This document shows, in pieces, positions 19,286-28,445 of a DNA stretch of 64,000 bases. The position numbers and the translations under genes were made by a program. The notes below the pieces were generated by a model. That model had not been told where the DNA came from and made no database searches. It saw nothing but the letters and a program-made list of their open reading frames with translations. Origin of the DNA: Ectopseudomonas mendocina (GTDB lineage: Bacteria; Pseudomonadota; Gammaproteobacteria; Pseudomonadales; Pseudomonadaceae); assembly GCF_016008875.1 (NCBI RefSeq), contig NZ_JADTQG010000013.1, positions 62,001-126,000 on the forward strand, written 5' to 3'. Each line of letters begins with the position of its first letter. Within the stretch, counting starts at the first letter, position 1.

Positions 19286-19641
19286 GGCAACAGTTGCTCC
19301 TTGTCTCGTTGCAATTCTTCCAGCGTCGCGCTGAAAGGCGCTTCAGCGTTCCGCAAGCTCTGCACCAGCCAGGTACCGCAGGCTAGCAGGCCCGCTCCAT
19401 GGAACATACACAACCCTATGGCCACTGCCAGGCGGTGGCTGTCCCAGAAGATGACCAGCAACAGAACGGACAAACCGAACAACAGAAGCAGAGCAAAACT
19501 GAAGCACAGGCCCCCGAGCAGCAGCGCACGCAGTGCCTGGTTGCGCTGGTCCTCCAGTTCATGGGCCATCAGCGCGATGTGGCCTTGCAACAGGCCGAGC
19601 AGCGCTGCCCCGAGACGACGGGCTGAAGAGTCCTTGGACAT
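19282..19641 (-). CDS. YqjE / phage holin family membrane protein
   Basis: A 119-residue protein starting MSKDSSARRLGAALLGLLQGHIALMAHELEDQRNQ. It has two closely spaced membrane hairpin segments (about residues 45-72 and 78-100) and a charged C-terminus. This matches the YqjE-type Actinobacterial phage holin (holin_X) family, which despite its name is chromosomal. It starts 8 bases after the DUF883 gene and overlaps the following gene, so the three are one operon. I start at ATG 19641. The frame extends further upstream but would run through the DUF883 gene. Confidence 0.85.
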   Translation of the reverse strand: MSKDSSARRLGAALLGLLQGHIALMAHELEDQRNQALRALLLGGLCFSFALLLLFGLSVLLLVIFWDSHRLAVAIGLCMFHGAGLLACGTWLVQSLRNAEAPFSATLEELQRDKEQLLP

Positions 19642-19649
19642 GGGCGCTG

Positions 19650-19967
19650 TCAACGACGGCTCATCATAAGGCCGAGCACCAGGCCGACAGCGGCTGCTAC
19701 GCCGACGGCCTGCCACGGATGCTTGTGGACGTACTCTTCGGTGGCATCGACGGCGACCTTGCCCTGCTGACGCAGGCTGGCCTCGGCGTCATGCAGGGTT
19801 TCCCGGGCGCGGCCCAGGCTGCTGCGAATATCGTCGCGCAGGGCTTCGGCCTGTTCACCGGCGAGGCTGGCGGAATGTTGCAGGAGCTTCTCGGTGTCGC
19901 TGACCAGAGCCTGGAATTCATCCAGCAGGGCGTCCTTAGTGCTTGAAATAGCGGCTTTGTTTGGCAT
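19650..19967 (-). CDS. DUF883 (ElaB/YqjD/YgaM) family inner-membrane-anchored protein
   Basis: A 105-residue protein. A long amphipathic helical region (about 5-80) is followed by YVHKHPWQAVGVAAAVGLVLGLMMSRR, a C-terminal tail anchor typical of ElaB/YqjD. In E. coli YqjD binds ribosomes and tethers them to the inner membrane in stationary phase; here that role is inferred by family only. It is the first gene of a three-gene operon. The divergent neighbour is the ammonium transporter gene. Confidence 0.92.
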   Translation of the reverse strand: MPNKAAISSTKDALLDEFQALVSDTEKLLQHSASLAGEQAEALRDDIRSSLGRARETLHDAEASLRQQGKVAVDATEEYVHKHPWQAVGVAAAVGLVLGLMMSRR

Positions 19968-20337
19968 GGCGAGCAGTCCTCTGCATTGGGTATGTATGGT
20001 TTACGAGTGCTCGGCGGCGCCAGGGTTCCACAAGAATAGTCGCAGAGTGACCGGTTTGGCGTTTGGTATGGCGATTGCATTTTGCTGGTGCGCGAAAGCC
20101 AGCGATGCCCTGCAATGGGGCCTTTCGGGTTTGGCTCAGGATGGTCTGTTTCGCGCATAACCATTTGATTAAAAAGAAATAAGCATCGATCAGTCGATTT
20201 CGGTGGCGCCATTTCAGGGCCGCCTGTCGGCACTCTTTCGGGGGCGCGCCCTGCAGCCTGGCTGCATTGTGGTGCGAGTTTTCGAGAGATGCCTTGGTTT
20301 GGTGCCTTTTCCTCTGCCTCCGGAGTTTTCGTCTTCG
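19968..20337. other. Intergenic region between the DUF883 operon and the ammonium transporter gene
   Basis: 370 bases holding both divergent promoters. The clearest element is a sigma-54-type promoter at 20064-20079, reading toward the transporter. The following 250 bases are AT-richer than the surroundings around 20165-20200 (TTGATTAAAAAGAAATAAGC) and contain ATCGA-TCAG-TCGAT. I see no small gene with a ribosome site. Confidence 0.55.
20064..20079 (+). promoter_or_regulatory. Sigma-54 (RpoN) -24/-12 promoter for the ammonium transporter
   Basis: TGGTATGGCGATTGCA matches the sigma-54 consensus TGGCAYRNNNNTTGCW at all but one fixed position, with GG and GC separated by exactly ten bases. Ammonium transporters are commonly NtrC/RpoN-controlled, which supports function. 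The predicted start near 20090 would leave a leader of about 250 bases. I could not identify paired NtrC sites with confidence. Confidence 0.6.
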
Positions 20338-21546
20338 ATGGAAAACATCAATAGTGCCGTGGCCACGCTGATTCACGGCTCCAATACTCTGTTCATCCTG
20401 CTGGGTGCGATCATGGTCCTGGCCATGCATGCCGGTTTCGCCTTCCTCGAAGTAGGTACGGTACGGCAGAAGAACCAGGTCAATGCGCTGTCGAAGATTC
20501 TTTCGGACTTCGCCATTTCCACGCTGGCGTACTTCTTCATCGGTTACTGGGTCGCCTATGGCATCAATTTCCTCGAGCCGGCCGCGGTGCTGACCGAACA
20601 CCATGGCTATGGCCTGGTGAAGTTCTTCTTTCTGCTGACCTTCGCCGCCGCGATTCCGGCGATCATCTCCGGCGGTATTGCCGAGCGCGCCAAGTTCGGC
20701 CCGCAGCTATGCGCCACGGTGTTGATCGTGGCCTTCGTCTATCCATTCTTCGAGGGCATGATCTGGAACGCCAACTACGGTGTGCAGGCCTGGCTCGAAG
20801 CGCGCTTCGGTGCAGGCTTTCATGACTTCGCGGGGTCGGTGGTGGTGCATGCCATGGGCGGCTGGCTGGCGTTCGGTGCGGTGCTGCTGCTCGGTCGTCG
20901 CAATGGTCGTTACCGCGACGGCAAGCTGGTGGCCATGGCACCGTCGAACATTCCATTTCTGGCGCTGGGATCATGGATCCTGATCATCGGATGGTTCGGC
21001 TTCAACGTGATGAGCGCGCAGACGCTCGAAGGCGTCAGCGGCCTGGTGGCCGTCAACTCGCTGATGGCCATGGTCGGCGGTACCGTCGCGGCGCTGGCGG
21101 TCGGTCGTAACGATCCTGGCTTCCTGCACAACGGCCCGCTCGCCGGCCTAGTGGCGATCTGCGCCGGTTCGGATCTGATGCACCCGATCGGCGCACTGGC
21201 CACGGGCGCCATCGCCGGTGCGCTGTTCGTCTGGGCCTTCACTGCGACTCAGGTGAAGTGGAAGATCGACGACGTGCTCGGCGTGTGGCCATTACATGGC
21301 CTATGCGGCGTCTGGGGCGGTATCGCCTGCGGCATTTTCGGGCTCGAAGCCTTTGGCGGCCTGGGTGGCGTGAGCCTGGCCAGCCAGGTGATCGGCACGG
21401 CGCTGGGTGTGGTGATCGCGTTGGTCGGTGGCTTTGCGGTGTATGGCCTGCTCAAGACTTCCCTGGGCATTCGCCTGAGTCAGGAAGAGGAGTACAACGG
21501 CGCCGACCTGTCGATTCACAGGATTGGTGCGATGAGTCAGGACTGA
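20338..21546 (+). CDS. amt: Ammonium transporter (Amt family)
   Basis: A 402-residue inner membrane channel for ammonium/ammonia with about eleven membrane segments. Family hallmarks include MHAGFAFLEVGTVRQKNQVN, GGIAERAKFG, DFAGSVVVHAMGGWLAF and WPLHGLCGVWGGIACGIFGL, with the conserved pore histidine pair. I use ATG 20338 because it puts the first membrane helix at the N-terminus, as in related proteins. The frame is open to 20203 without support. No glnK is adjacent, so this is probably a second Amt separate from the glnK-amtB pair. A terminator follows at 21591. Confidence 0.93.
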   Translation: MENINSAVATLIHGSNTLFILLGAIMVLAMHAGFAFLEVGTVRQKNQVNALSKILSDFAISTLAYFFIGYWVAYGINFLEPAAVLTEHHGYGLVKFFFLLTFAAAIPAIISGGIAERAKFGPQLCATVLIVAFVYPFFEGMIWNANYGVQAWLEARFGAGFHDFAGSVVVHAMGGWLAFGAVLLLGRRNGRYRDGKLVAMAPSNIPFLALGSWILIIGWFGFNVMSAQTLEGVSGLVAVNSLMAMVGGTVAALAVGRNDPGFLHNGPLAGLVAICAGSDLMHPIGALATGAIAGALFVWAFTATQVKWKIDDVLGVWPLHGLCGVWGGIACGIFGLEAFGGLGGVSLASQVIGTALGVVIALVGGFAVYGLLKTSLGIRLSQEEEYNGADLSIHRIGAMSQD

Positions 21547-21590
21547 TACTTGTCAGGCGCTGCCCGATCAGCGCCTATGGTGGGCAATAA

Positions 21591-21617
21591 AAAACCGGGC
21601 ATTTGCCCGGTTTTTTT
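21591..21617. terminator. Bidirectional rho-independent terminator
   Basis: AAAACCGGGC-ATTT-GCCCGGTTTTTTT has a GC-rich stem flanked by A and T tracts, so it can end transcription from both strands. It lies between the ammonium transporter gene and the convergent DUF3108 gene. Confidence 0.9.
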
Positions 21618-21630
21618 GTTCGTGCGCCGA

Positions 21631-22347
21631 TCAGTCGCGGCGGCCTTCCACTGCCTTGCCGGCGACGGTGCCTTCCTTGAGCATGATCTGGTATTCCTTG
21701 CCGTCGGTTTCCACCTGGTGCAGGCGCACCAGCAGGTGGCCCCAATCCTTGGCGAACCACAGTACGGTCTTGCGGGTGCTCTGCGTGGGGTCACGCACAC
21801 GCTCGACCTTGATCGAATCGATCAGGCCGGCCTTGGTGCGTACCACTTCCTCGCCCAGCACACGGAAATCGTAGGTTTCGATTTCGTCACCATCGACCAC
21901 CTGGTAGCTCACGCTCTTCTTGCCGGCTGCAACGTCCTGCTGCAGGGCGATCTGGTAGGTCGACTTGTCCAGCAAGCCGCGGTTGAGGGGAAAGGTAACG
22001 GCATCGCCACGGTCGTTGCCGATAACCTGCTTCTGCTCCCAGTCGAAGTCCTGCTCGACCTTCTTGCCCTTGCCCAGGCCGCTGCGGTTGAGGCGGTAGG
22101 TCAGGGGCAGCAGGGCTCCGTTGTCGACGCGGAAGGTGCTTTCTTCGGTCAGGCCGGCGACCAGCATCGAGGCCTCGAAATTGAGTGTCCAGCGACCGTC
22201 GTCCTCGTGCTTGAGGCTGCGCTCGGCGCTGCCGCTTACCGGCAGCTGCTTCCAGTCGGCGGTATAGCTGGCGGAGAAAGGCTGCAGGTCCTCGGCGAGG
22301 GCTGGCAGGGCGAACAGTGTCATGGCGAACAGCAGGGCACGACGCAT
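21631..22347 (-). CDS. DUF3108 periplasmic protein
   Basis: A 238-residue protein with a signal peptide (MRRALLFAMTLFALPALAEDL, cleavage near ALA-E). The rest is beta-rich with repeated YTADWKQLPVSGSAERSL and TFRVDNGALLPLTYRLNR type strands. This is the pattern of DUF3108 proteins, which sit downstream of purN in Pseudomonas. The function is unknown. It starts 8 bases after the purN stop, so it is probably the third gene of a purM-purN operon. A strong terminator follows it. Confidence 0.85.
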   Translation of the reverse strand: MRRALLFAMTLFALPALAEDLQPFSASYTADWKQLPVSGSAERSLKHEDDGRWTLNFEASMLVAGLTEESTFRVDNGALLPLTYRLNRSGLGKGKKVEQDFDWEQKQVIGNDRGDAVTFPLNRGLLDKSTYQIALQQDVAAGKKSVSYQVVDGDEIETYDFRVLGEEVVRTKAGLIDSIKVERVRDPTQSTRKTVLWFAKDWGHLLVRLHQVETDGKEYQIMLKEGTVAGKAVEGRRD

Positions 22348-22355
22348 AGAGTCTC

Positions 22356-23000
22356 CTAGGTTCGAATCAGGTGGCCGCTGGCGGGTAGCGGCTGGCCATC
22401 CAGCATTGCGCCTTGGGCGCCGAGACGCAAGCGGCCTTCGGCAAACCAGCGTACGGCCAGGGGATAGATCTGGTGTTCCTGCTGATGCACGCGGCTGGCC
22501 AGGCTCTCGACCGTGTCGTCTGCCGTCACTGGCAGCACAGCTTGTACGACCAGGGGGCCACCATCGAGTTCCTCGGTGACGAAGTGCACGCTGCAGCCGT
22601 GCTCGCTGTCGCCGGCCTCCAGCGCTCGCTGGTGCGTATGCAGACCCTTGTGCCTGGGCAGCAGCGAGGGGTGGATGTTCAGCAGGCGCCCAGCGTAGTG
22701 CTGAACGAAGCCCGGCGTAAGAATGCGCATGAAGCCGGCCAGCACCACCAGATCGGGCTGATGGGCATCGATGGCCAGGATCAGGGCCGCATCGAAGGCT
22801 TCGCGGCCGTCGAACTGCTTGTGGTCAAGCAGTTCGGTAGCGATGCCGGCCCGTTGCGCCCGTTGCAGACCGTAGGCATCGGCGCGATTGGAGATGACCG
22901 CGGCGATGCGAGCCGGATTGCCGTCGTAGCCGAGGCTGTCGATCAGCGCTTGCAGGTTGCTGCCTGACCCTGAGATCAGGACGACGACATTGCAGGGCAT
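22356..23000 (-). CDS. purN: Phosphoribosylglycinamide formyltransferase
   Basis: PurN transfers a formyl group from 10-formyl-tetrahydrofolate to GAR, the third step of purine synthesis. The 214-residue product has the folate and substrate motifs VLISGSGSNLQALID near the N-terminus and AGFMRILTPGFV, NIHPSLLPRHKGLHTH (catalytic Asn and His) and VHFVTEELDGGPLVVQ. Its start overlaps the purM stop by one base, so the two are translationally coupled. Confidence 0.97.
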   Translation of the reverse strand: MPCNVVVLISGSGSNLQALIDSLGYDGNPARIAAVISNRADAYGLQRAQRAGIATELLDHKQFDGREAFDAALILAIDAHQPDLVVLAGFMRILTPGFVQHYAGRLLNIHPSLLPRHKGLHTHQRALEAGDSEHGCSVHFVTEELDGGPLVVQAVLPVTADDTVESLASRVHQQEHQIYPLAVRWFAEGRLRLGAQGAMLDGQPLPASGHLIRT

Positions 23001-24058
23001 CAGTGGGCTTTCAGGTTATTCAGCTGAACCTGAGCCGCGCCTTCGGCCGCTTCGGTGATCTGACCGATGACCCAGGGCTGCTCGCCGCTGGCGCGCAGGC
23101 TGGCCAGGGCTGCCTCGACCTGATCCTGGGCGACGCAGATGACCATGCCGACGCCGCAGTTCAGCACGCGGTGCATTTCGTGCTCGTCGACGTTGCCTTG
23201 TTCCTGCAGCCAGTCGAACACGGCCGGGCGATTCCAGCTGGCTACGTCGATCACCGCCTGGGCGCCTTGTGGCAGTACGCGCGGGATGTTGTCGAGCAAG
23301 CCGCCGCCGGTGATGTGGGCCATGGCCTTGACCGCGCCAGTGTCCTTGATCAGCTTGAGCAGCGGCTTGACGTAGATGCGGGTCGGCGCCATCAGCAGGT
23401 CGGCCAGCGCCTTGCCGCCCAGTTGCACCTGCTCGATGTCGGCGCCGGACACTTCGATGATCTTGCGGATCAGCGAGTAGCCATTGGAGTGCGGGCCGGA
23501 GGAGGGCAGGGCGATCAGCGCATCGCCGGTGACGACCTTGGAGCCGTCGATGATCTCGCTCTTTTCCACCACGCCGACGCAGAAGCCGGCCAGGTCGTAG
23601 TCTTCGCCTTCGTACATGCCCGGCATTTCGGCGGTTTCACCACCGACCAGGGAGCAGCCGGCCAGCTCGCAACCGGCGCCGATGCCGGTGACCACGGTGG
23701 CGGCCACGTCGACGTTGAGCTTGCCGGTGGCGTAGTAGTCGAGGAAGAACAGCGGCTCGGCGCCGCAGACCACCAGATCGTTGACGCACATGGCGACCAG
23801 GTCCTGGCCGATGCTGTCGTGCTTGTTCAGGTTCAGCGCCAGGCGCAGTTTGGTACCGACGCCATCGGTGCCGGAAACCAGCACCGGCTGCTTATAGCCA
23901 GCCGGGATCTCGCACAGGGCGCCGAAGCCGCCCAGGCCACCCATGACTTCCGGACGGGCAGTGCGCTTGGCGACGCCTTTGATGCGCTCGACCAGGGCTT
24001 CACCGGCATCGATGTCGACGCCTGCGTCCTTGTAGCTGATGGAGGGTTGCTTGCTCAT
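23000..24058 (-). CDS. purM: Phosphoribosylformylglycinamidine cyclo-ligase
   Basis: PurM closes the imidazole ring to form AIR in purine synthesis. The 352-residue product has [12 protein letters not shown] at the N-terminus, [44 protein letters not shown] and [17 protein letters not shown], all diagnostic. It overlaps purN by one base. It is divergent from the DUF2066 gene across a 234-base gap that must hold both promoters. Confidence 0.98.
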   Translation of the reverse strand: MSKQPSISYKDAGVDIDAGEALVERIKGVAKRTARPEVMGGLGGFGALCEIPAGYKQPVLVSGTDGVGTKLRLALNLNKHDSIGQDLVAMCVNDLVVCGAEPLFFLDYYATGKLNVDVAATVVTGIGAGCELAGCSLVGGETAEMPGMYEGEDYDLAGFCVGVVEKSEIIDGSKVVTGDALIALPSSGPHSNGYSLIRKIIEVSGADIEQVQLGGKALADLLMAPTRIYVKPLLKLIKDTGAVKAMAHITGGGLLDNIPRVLPQGAQAVIDVASWNRPAVFDWLQEQGNVDEHEMHRVLNCGVGMVICVAQDQVEAALASLRASGEQPWVIGQITEAAEGAAQVQLNNLKAH

Positions 24059-24292
24059 AGATCCGGGCCTTTGGATGGGGAGTTCGTGTAGGCGCCGACG
24101 TGGCGCAGGCTCTCAGGAGCCCGGTGCGCGTACCGGCTGGCGAAGGCGCGCGATTTTATCAGGCTTGCCCGGTAGCGGCCACTCGCGTGGATGCGCTTCG
24201 TCGCAGGTAATGGCTCTGGTTGCCGGGGCAGAGGCGGCTGTTTAAGGTATAGGCCTTTGCGCACGCCATTATCCCTTCGCGAGAGCCGCCCC

Positions 24293-25336
24293 ATGCGTTT
24301 GTCTGTCCGCCTGATGTTCTTCCTTGTGTCGCTCCTGAGCCTGCCGGCATTGGCCGCGCCGGTTGCCGGCCTGTATCAGGTGCGTGAACCCGTAGCGGAC
24401 CAGCAACCGGAAAGCCGTGACGCGGCGATGCAGAAGGCCCTGCAGACCCTGGTGCTGCGCCTGACCGGCGATGCCAAGGCGCTGCAGAACTCGGCGCTGG
24501 AAGGGCTGCGCAAGGACCCACAGCAAATCGTCAGCCAGTACGGTTACGAAGGCGACGCACTGCTGGTCGAGTTCGATCCAGCCAGCACTGATCGACAATT
24601 ACGCCAGGCGGGGCTGGCCCTGTGGGGGGCCAACCGTCCGGCCATTCTCGCCTGGTGGCTCAACGAGTCGCCGGAAGGCAGTCAACTGGTCGGCGAGAGC
24701 CAGGTTGCATCGGCACTGCTGCGCGATGCCGCGCAACATCGTGGCCTGCCACTGCGTTTGCCGCTGGCGGATCTGAGCGAGCAGGCGCTGGGCAATGCCG
24801 ATGCCTTGCTGGCCAACGATCCGCAGGCGCTGCGCGAAGCGTCCGAGCGCTATGGCGCCGACGCTTTGCTGGCGGTACAGGCGGCCGAAAGCGGCGGCAA
24901 CTGGCAGGCGACCTGGCGGCTGTGGCTGGGAGACGAACGTGAGCAGGGCAAGGTCGAGGCCGCCGATCAGGCCGCGCTGGCCGATGCGGTGATGCTGGCG
25001 GTGGCCGAGCGTCTGGCCCCGCGTTTTGTCGTCAAGCCTGGCGCGGCGCAAAGCCTGACGCTGGTGATCGAAGGCGCTGATCTGGGCCGTTTTGCTGCGC
25101 TGGAGCGCCTCCTCGAGCCGTTCGCCGCGCGTCTACAGGAAATCGATGGGCAGCGCCTGGTTTATCAGGTCAGCGCCAGCCCGGAGCAGTTGCGCGCGCA
25201 GCTGGCACTGGGGCAACTGCAGGAAGTCAGCGAACCGCTCGATGCCGCTGAGCCGGTGGAAAATCCGCAGGCGGGCTCCGCAAACGAGGCGCCTCAGGTG
25301 AAACCGCGCACCGATCAGTTGCGTTTTCGCTGGTAG
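24293..25336 (+). CDS. DUF2066 protein, probably exported
   Basis: A 347-residue protein starting at ATG 24293 with a signal peptide (MRLSVRLMFFLVSLLSLPALAAP). The mature part begins with VAGLYQVREPVADQQPESRDAAMQKALQ and contains repeated LLVQAAESGG and LVIEGADLGRF type strands. This is the arrangement of DUF2066 proteins found next to purM in gammaproteobacteria. The function is unknown. It is followed by a terminator-like hairpin and then a PerM-family gene. Confidence 0.85.
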   Translation: MRLSVRLMFFLVSLLSLPALAAPVAGLYQVREPVADQQPESRDAAMQKALQTLVLRLTGDAKALQNSALEGLRKDPQQIVSQYGYEGDALLVEFDPASTDRQLRQAGLALWGANRPAILAWWLNESPEGSQLVGESQVASALLRDAAQHRGLPLRLPLADLSEQALGNADALLANDPQALREASERYGADALLAVQAAESGGNWQATWRLWLGDEREQGKVEAADQAALADAVMLAVAERLAPRFVVKPGAAQSLTLVIEGADLGRFAALERLLEPFAARLQEIDGQRLVYQVSASPEQLRAQLALGQLQEVSEPLDAAEPVENPQAGSANEAPQVKPRTDQLRFRW

Positions 25337-25368
25337 AATTTTCCACCGCTAGACACAGCCCTGTTTCA

Positions 25369-25390
25369 CGGCGCCTTTCGGGCGCCGTTT
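25369..25390 (+). terminator. Terminator-like hairpin after the DUF2066 gene
   Basis: CGGCGCC-TTTCG-GGCGCCG followed by TTTCGC, 32 bases after the DUF2066 stop. The stem is strong but the U tract is short, so partial readthrough into the PerM-type gene is plausible. Confidence 0.65.
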
Positions 25391-25408
25391 CGCATCGAGG
25401 ACGCGAGC

Positions 25409-26479
25409 ATGACCGATTCCACCCGCTGGCTATGGATGGCTGGGCTGTTTCTGCTCGGCTGGCTCCTGTATCTGCTGCACCCGATTCTTTCCCCGTTTCT
25501 GGTGGGCATCCTGCTGGCCTACCTGGGTGATCCGCTGGTCGACCGTCTCGAACGGCATCGCCTGTCGCGCACCGGCGGCGTGATTGTGGTGTTCACCCTG
25601 TTCGCGCTGCTGTTGCTGATTCTTCTGCTGGTGCTAGTGCCCATGCTCGGGCGGCAGTTGGTGCGCCTGTATCAGCTGGCGCCGGAGATGCTCGACTGGC
25701 TGCAGGGCACCGCCTTGCCCTGGTCGCAATCGCACCTCGGGTTGCAGGCTGACCTGTTGCAGCTCGAGCAACTCAAGCAGGTATTCGCTGACAACATTGG
25801 CAAGACCACCGATGTGCTCAAGGTGGTGCTGGCCCAGGCCACGTCTTCGGGGCTGGCGCTGCTGGCCTGGCTGGGCAATCTGCTGTTGATCCCGGTGGTG
25901 AGCTTCTACCTGATGCGTGACTGGGATGTGCTGGTCGAACGCGTGCGAGGTTTACTGCCGCGTCAACGCGAGGGATTGGTAGTCAAGCTGGCCGGCGAAT
26001 GCCATGAGGTGCTCGGCGCCTTCCTGCGCGGCCAGTTGCTGGTGATGCTGGCGCTGAGCGTGATTTATTCCGTTGGCCTGATGCTGGTGGGGTTGGAGCT
26101 TGGGCTGTTGATCGGCGTGCTCGCCGGCCTGGCCAGTATCGTGCCCTATATGGGGTTCATCGTCGGTATCGGTGCGGCATTGAGCGCGGCGCTGTTCCAG
26201 TTCGGCCTCGATCCCTATCCGCTGCTCGGCATCGGCGTGGTGTTCATGATCGGTCAATTGCTCGAAGGCATGGTGCTGACACCCATGCTGGTGGGTGACC
26301 GCATCGGTCTGCACCCGGTCGCGGTTATCTTCGCCATTCTCGCTGGCGGCCAGCTGTTTGGCTTTACCGGCGTGCTGCTGGCTTTGCCGGTGGCCGCGGT
26401 GATCATGGTGTTGCTGCGCCATGCGCATGATCTGTACCGGCTCTCGGGGTTGTACGGTGGTTCGCCACCCGTCAATTGA
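25409..26479 (+). CDS. AI-2E / PerM family transporter
   Basis: A 356-residue inner membrane protein with about seven to eight membrane segments. There is a pair at the N-terminus (residues about 7-40), one near 60-80, then a cluster from 150 onward. Family motifs are visible: PFLVGILLAYLGDPLVDRLER, VVSFYLMRDWDVLVERVRGLLP and the C-terminal GHP-like region LLGIGVVFMIGQLLEGMVLTPMLVGDRIGLHPVAVIF. Members export varied small molecules or sodium, so the substrate is not assigned. Confidence 0.9.
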   Translation: MTDSTRWLWMAGLFLLGWLLYLLHPILSPFLVGILLAYLGDPLVDRLERHRLSRTGGVIVVFTLFALLLLILLLVLVPMLGRQLVRLYQLAPEMLDWLQGTALPWSQSHLGLQADLLQLEQLKQVFADNIGKTTDVLKVVLAQATSSGLALLAWLGNLLLIPVVSFYLMRDWDVLVERVRGLLPRQREGLVVKLAGECHEVLGAFLRGQLLVMLALSVIYSVGLMLVGLELGLLIGVLAGLASIVPYMGFIVGIGAALSAALFQFGLDPYPLLGIGVVFMIGQLLEGMVLTPMLVGDRIGLHPVAVIFAILAGGQLFGFTGVLLALPVAAVIMVLLRHAHDLYRLSGLYGGSPPVN

Positions 26480-26589
26480 GTGATTGACGGCACTGGGTGT
26501 AAGCGCTTCGCGGAATTACCGCTGTACCAGCTTTGAATCGATGTGACCCAAGCTGAGTATGTAAATAAACGGATTGCCAGGGAGGAAAA

Positions 26590-27531
26590 ATGGAGTTTTC
26601 GACTGTCCAGCTGGGAGTGGATGTGGCCACGAGCCTGGCGATTTTGGCTTCGGCGATCACCTTTATGGTGAACCAGCGCCTGAAAGCCCGCGAGACCAAG
26701 CGCCGTCAACTGGACGAATCCGTTCGTGCGGTGACTGTCGATGAGTTTCAATCTGCGCTGGGCGAGTTGTCGGGCATTTACGTGAAGGAGATCGTCGAGC
26801 GCGCTGCCCCTTTGCAGCATTCGGTCGGCGCGGGACTGGAGCGACTGGAGAAGAGCCTCAGGATCAACCCTGAACATTCCGCCGAACTGCTCGAGTCCAT
26901 GTCGAGCACCAAGCGCGCCATGGGCGATTTCATCAACTCTATCTGTGCCTACAACTATCAGATCTACCCCTTGCTGGACAGCATCGAGGGCGGCAGCGCG
27001 CAGATTGCCGAGTTTCGCAGCAGCCTGAATGAGCTGATGGAGGGCTACAACCGCATCGGTGGCGGCTCCGAGTCATTGTTGCGGGAGGTTCGCGCACTCG
27101 CCACTTTCTGCAAGTCCAACCCGCTCGAGAGTGTGGATCAGGACCAGCTGCACTCGATGGTGAGGTCGATCATCATCGATGCGGATTATCGCCTCTGGGT
27201 GGACACCTTCATCCCCGATGGCTCAGAGGACCTGTATTGGGCCTGTATCGAGCAGGGTGGTTTCGCCGGCCATGAAGAACTGCTCAAGAGTGTTCATGTC
27301 AATGTGATCGGCAGCTTCTACCGCAGCCCCGAGCGCATGGAGGCACAGGTTCTGTGGTTCTCCTACGACGCTATCGCCGAGGCACGAAAGCGTTGCAAGG
27401 AGTTCCTCACCGACATGGCGGCGATCAACTATTGGCTGATCCGCAAGACCGGCGACGGGGAGACCCTGCCTGAGGTGATACGCCGTTACCGTTCGCCAGA
27501 GGTTTTTGCGGTCGACTCGGCCATCCGCTGA
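26590..27531 (+). CDS. Unrecognised protein with N-terminal membrane anchor
   Basis: A 313-residue product I cannot assign. A single membrane helix (about residues 8-27, VDVATSLAILASAITFMVN) is followed by a basic patch (QRLKARETKRRQ) and then an all-helical, probably cytoplasmic region. An aromatic-rich part lies near residues 200-260 (DYRLWVDTFIPDGSEDLYWACIEQGG). The ribosome site GGAGG lies four bases before ATG. It sits between the PerM-type gene and hda. The N-terminal layout of one helix plus Arg/Lys-rich coiled segment is shared with several uncharacterised small membrane proteins. No catalytic motif is visible. Flanking sequence shows no mobility gene. Confidence 0.8.
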   Translation: MEFSTVQLGVDVATSLAILASAITFMVNQRLKARETKRRQLDESVRAVTVDEFQSALGELSGIYVKEIVERAAPLQHSVGAGLERLEKSLRINPEHSAELLESMSSTKRAMGDFINSICAYNYQIYPLLDSIEGGSAQIAEFRSSLNELMEGYNRIGGGSESLLREVRALATFCKSNPLESVDQDQLHSMVRSIIIDADYRLWVDTFIPDGSEDLYWACIEQGGFAGHEELLKSVHVNVIGSFYRSPERMEAQVLWFSYDAIAEARKRCKEFLTDMAAINYWLIRKTGDGETLPEVIRRYRSPEVFAVDSAIR

Positions 27532-27714
27532 ACGCTGACAGGCCACGGATTGGTGGGAGCAGGCAACGTAGGCCCGCTCCGTTGTCCGGCAAGACGAGCT
27601 AACGCATTGAATTAACGAGAATAGTGCGTCAGTGACACCCTGCGGTGAAGGATATAAACTGCCCCGCCTTTACGGAGAGTCCCACTGCGGTTCCGCTGAG
27701 CCGCCGAGCCCTGC

Positions 27715-28419
27715 ATGAAACCTATCCAGCTGCCTCTGGGGGTGCGTCTGCGCGATGACGCCACCTTCGCCAACTACTACCCCGGCGCCAACGCCGCGGC
27801 CCTGGGCTATGTCGAGCGTCTGTGCGAGGCTGATGCCGGCTGGACGGAGAGCCTGATCTACCTGTGGGGCGCCGAAGGTGTCGGACGTAGCCATCTGCTG
27901 CAGGCGGCCTGCCTGCGTTTCGAGCAGCGTGGCGAGGCGGTGGTCTATCTGCCGCTCGGTGAGGTGGTGCAGCACGGCCCGGAGCTGCTCGACAATCTGG
28001 AGTTGTGCGAGCTGGTCTGTCTCGACGACCTCGATGCAGTGGCGGGTCGCAGCGACTGGGAGGAGGGACTGTTCCACCTGTTCAATCGTCTGCGCGACAG
28101 CGGCCGGCGTCTGCTGCTGGCTGGCACCATGTCGCCGCGCGAGTTGCCGATCCAGTTGCCTGACCTTAAATCGCGCCTGACCCTGGCGCTGATCTTCCAG
28201 CTGCACGAGCTGTCCGACGAGGACAAACTGCGCGCTCTGCAACTGCGGGCCTCGCGTCGGGGCTTGCAGATGAGCGATGAGGTCGGCCGTTTCATTCTCA
28301 CCCGCGGCGAGCGCAGCATGAGTGCGCTGTTCGAACTACTGGAACGTCTCGACCAGGCCTCGCTGCAGGCTCAGCGCAAGCTGACCATTCCCTTCCTTAA
28401 GGAAACGCTGGGCTGGTAG
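27715..28419 (+). CDS. hda: DnaA regulatory inactivator Hda
   Basis: Hda, with the beta clamp, stimulates DnaA-ATP hydrolysis to prevent re-initiation of replication. The 234-residue AAA+ protein starts MKPIQLPLGVRLRDDATFANYYPG, which contains the clamp-binding QLPLGV motif. The nucleotide loop is LWGAEGVGRSHLLQAA, with Arg where most AAA+ proteins have Lys, as is usual for pseudomonad Hda. The Walker B VCLDDLDAVAGR follows. It is monocistronic as seen, with a REP pair downstream. Confidence 0.95.
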   Translation: MKPIQLPLGVRLRDDATFANYYPGANAAALGYVERLCEADAGWTESLIYLWGAEGVGRSHLLQAACLRFEQRGEAVVYLPLGEVVQHGPELLDNLELCELVCLDDLDAVAGRSDWEEGLFHLFNRLRDSGRRLLLAGTMSPRELPIQLPDLKSRLTLALIFQLHELSDEDKLRALQLRASRRGLQMSDEVGRFILTRGERSMSALFELLERLDQASLQAQRKLTIPFLKETLGW

Positions 28420-28445
28420 GCAAGAGCGGCAGGCCTCAAGCTGCC

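Noticed and set aside
26480..27714. A mobile island around the unknown gene at 26590
   Set aside because: No integrase, repeats, tRNA or marked base-composition shift; only one unfamiliar gene is present.
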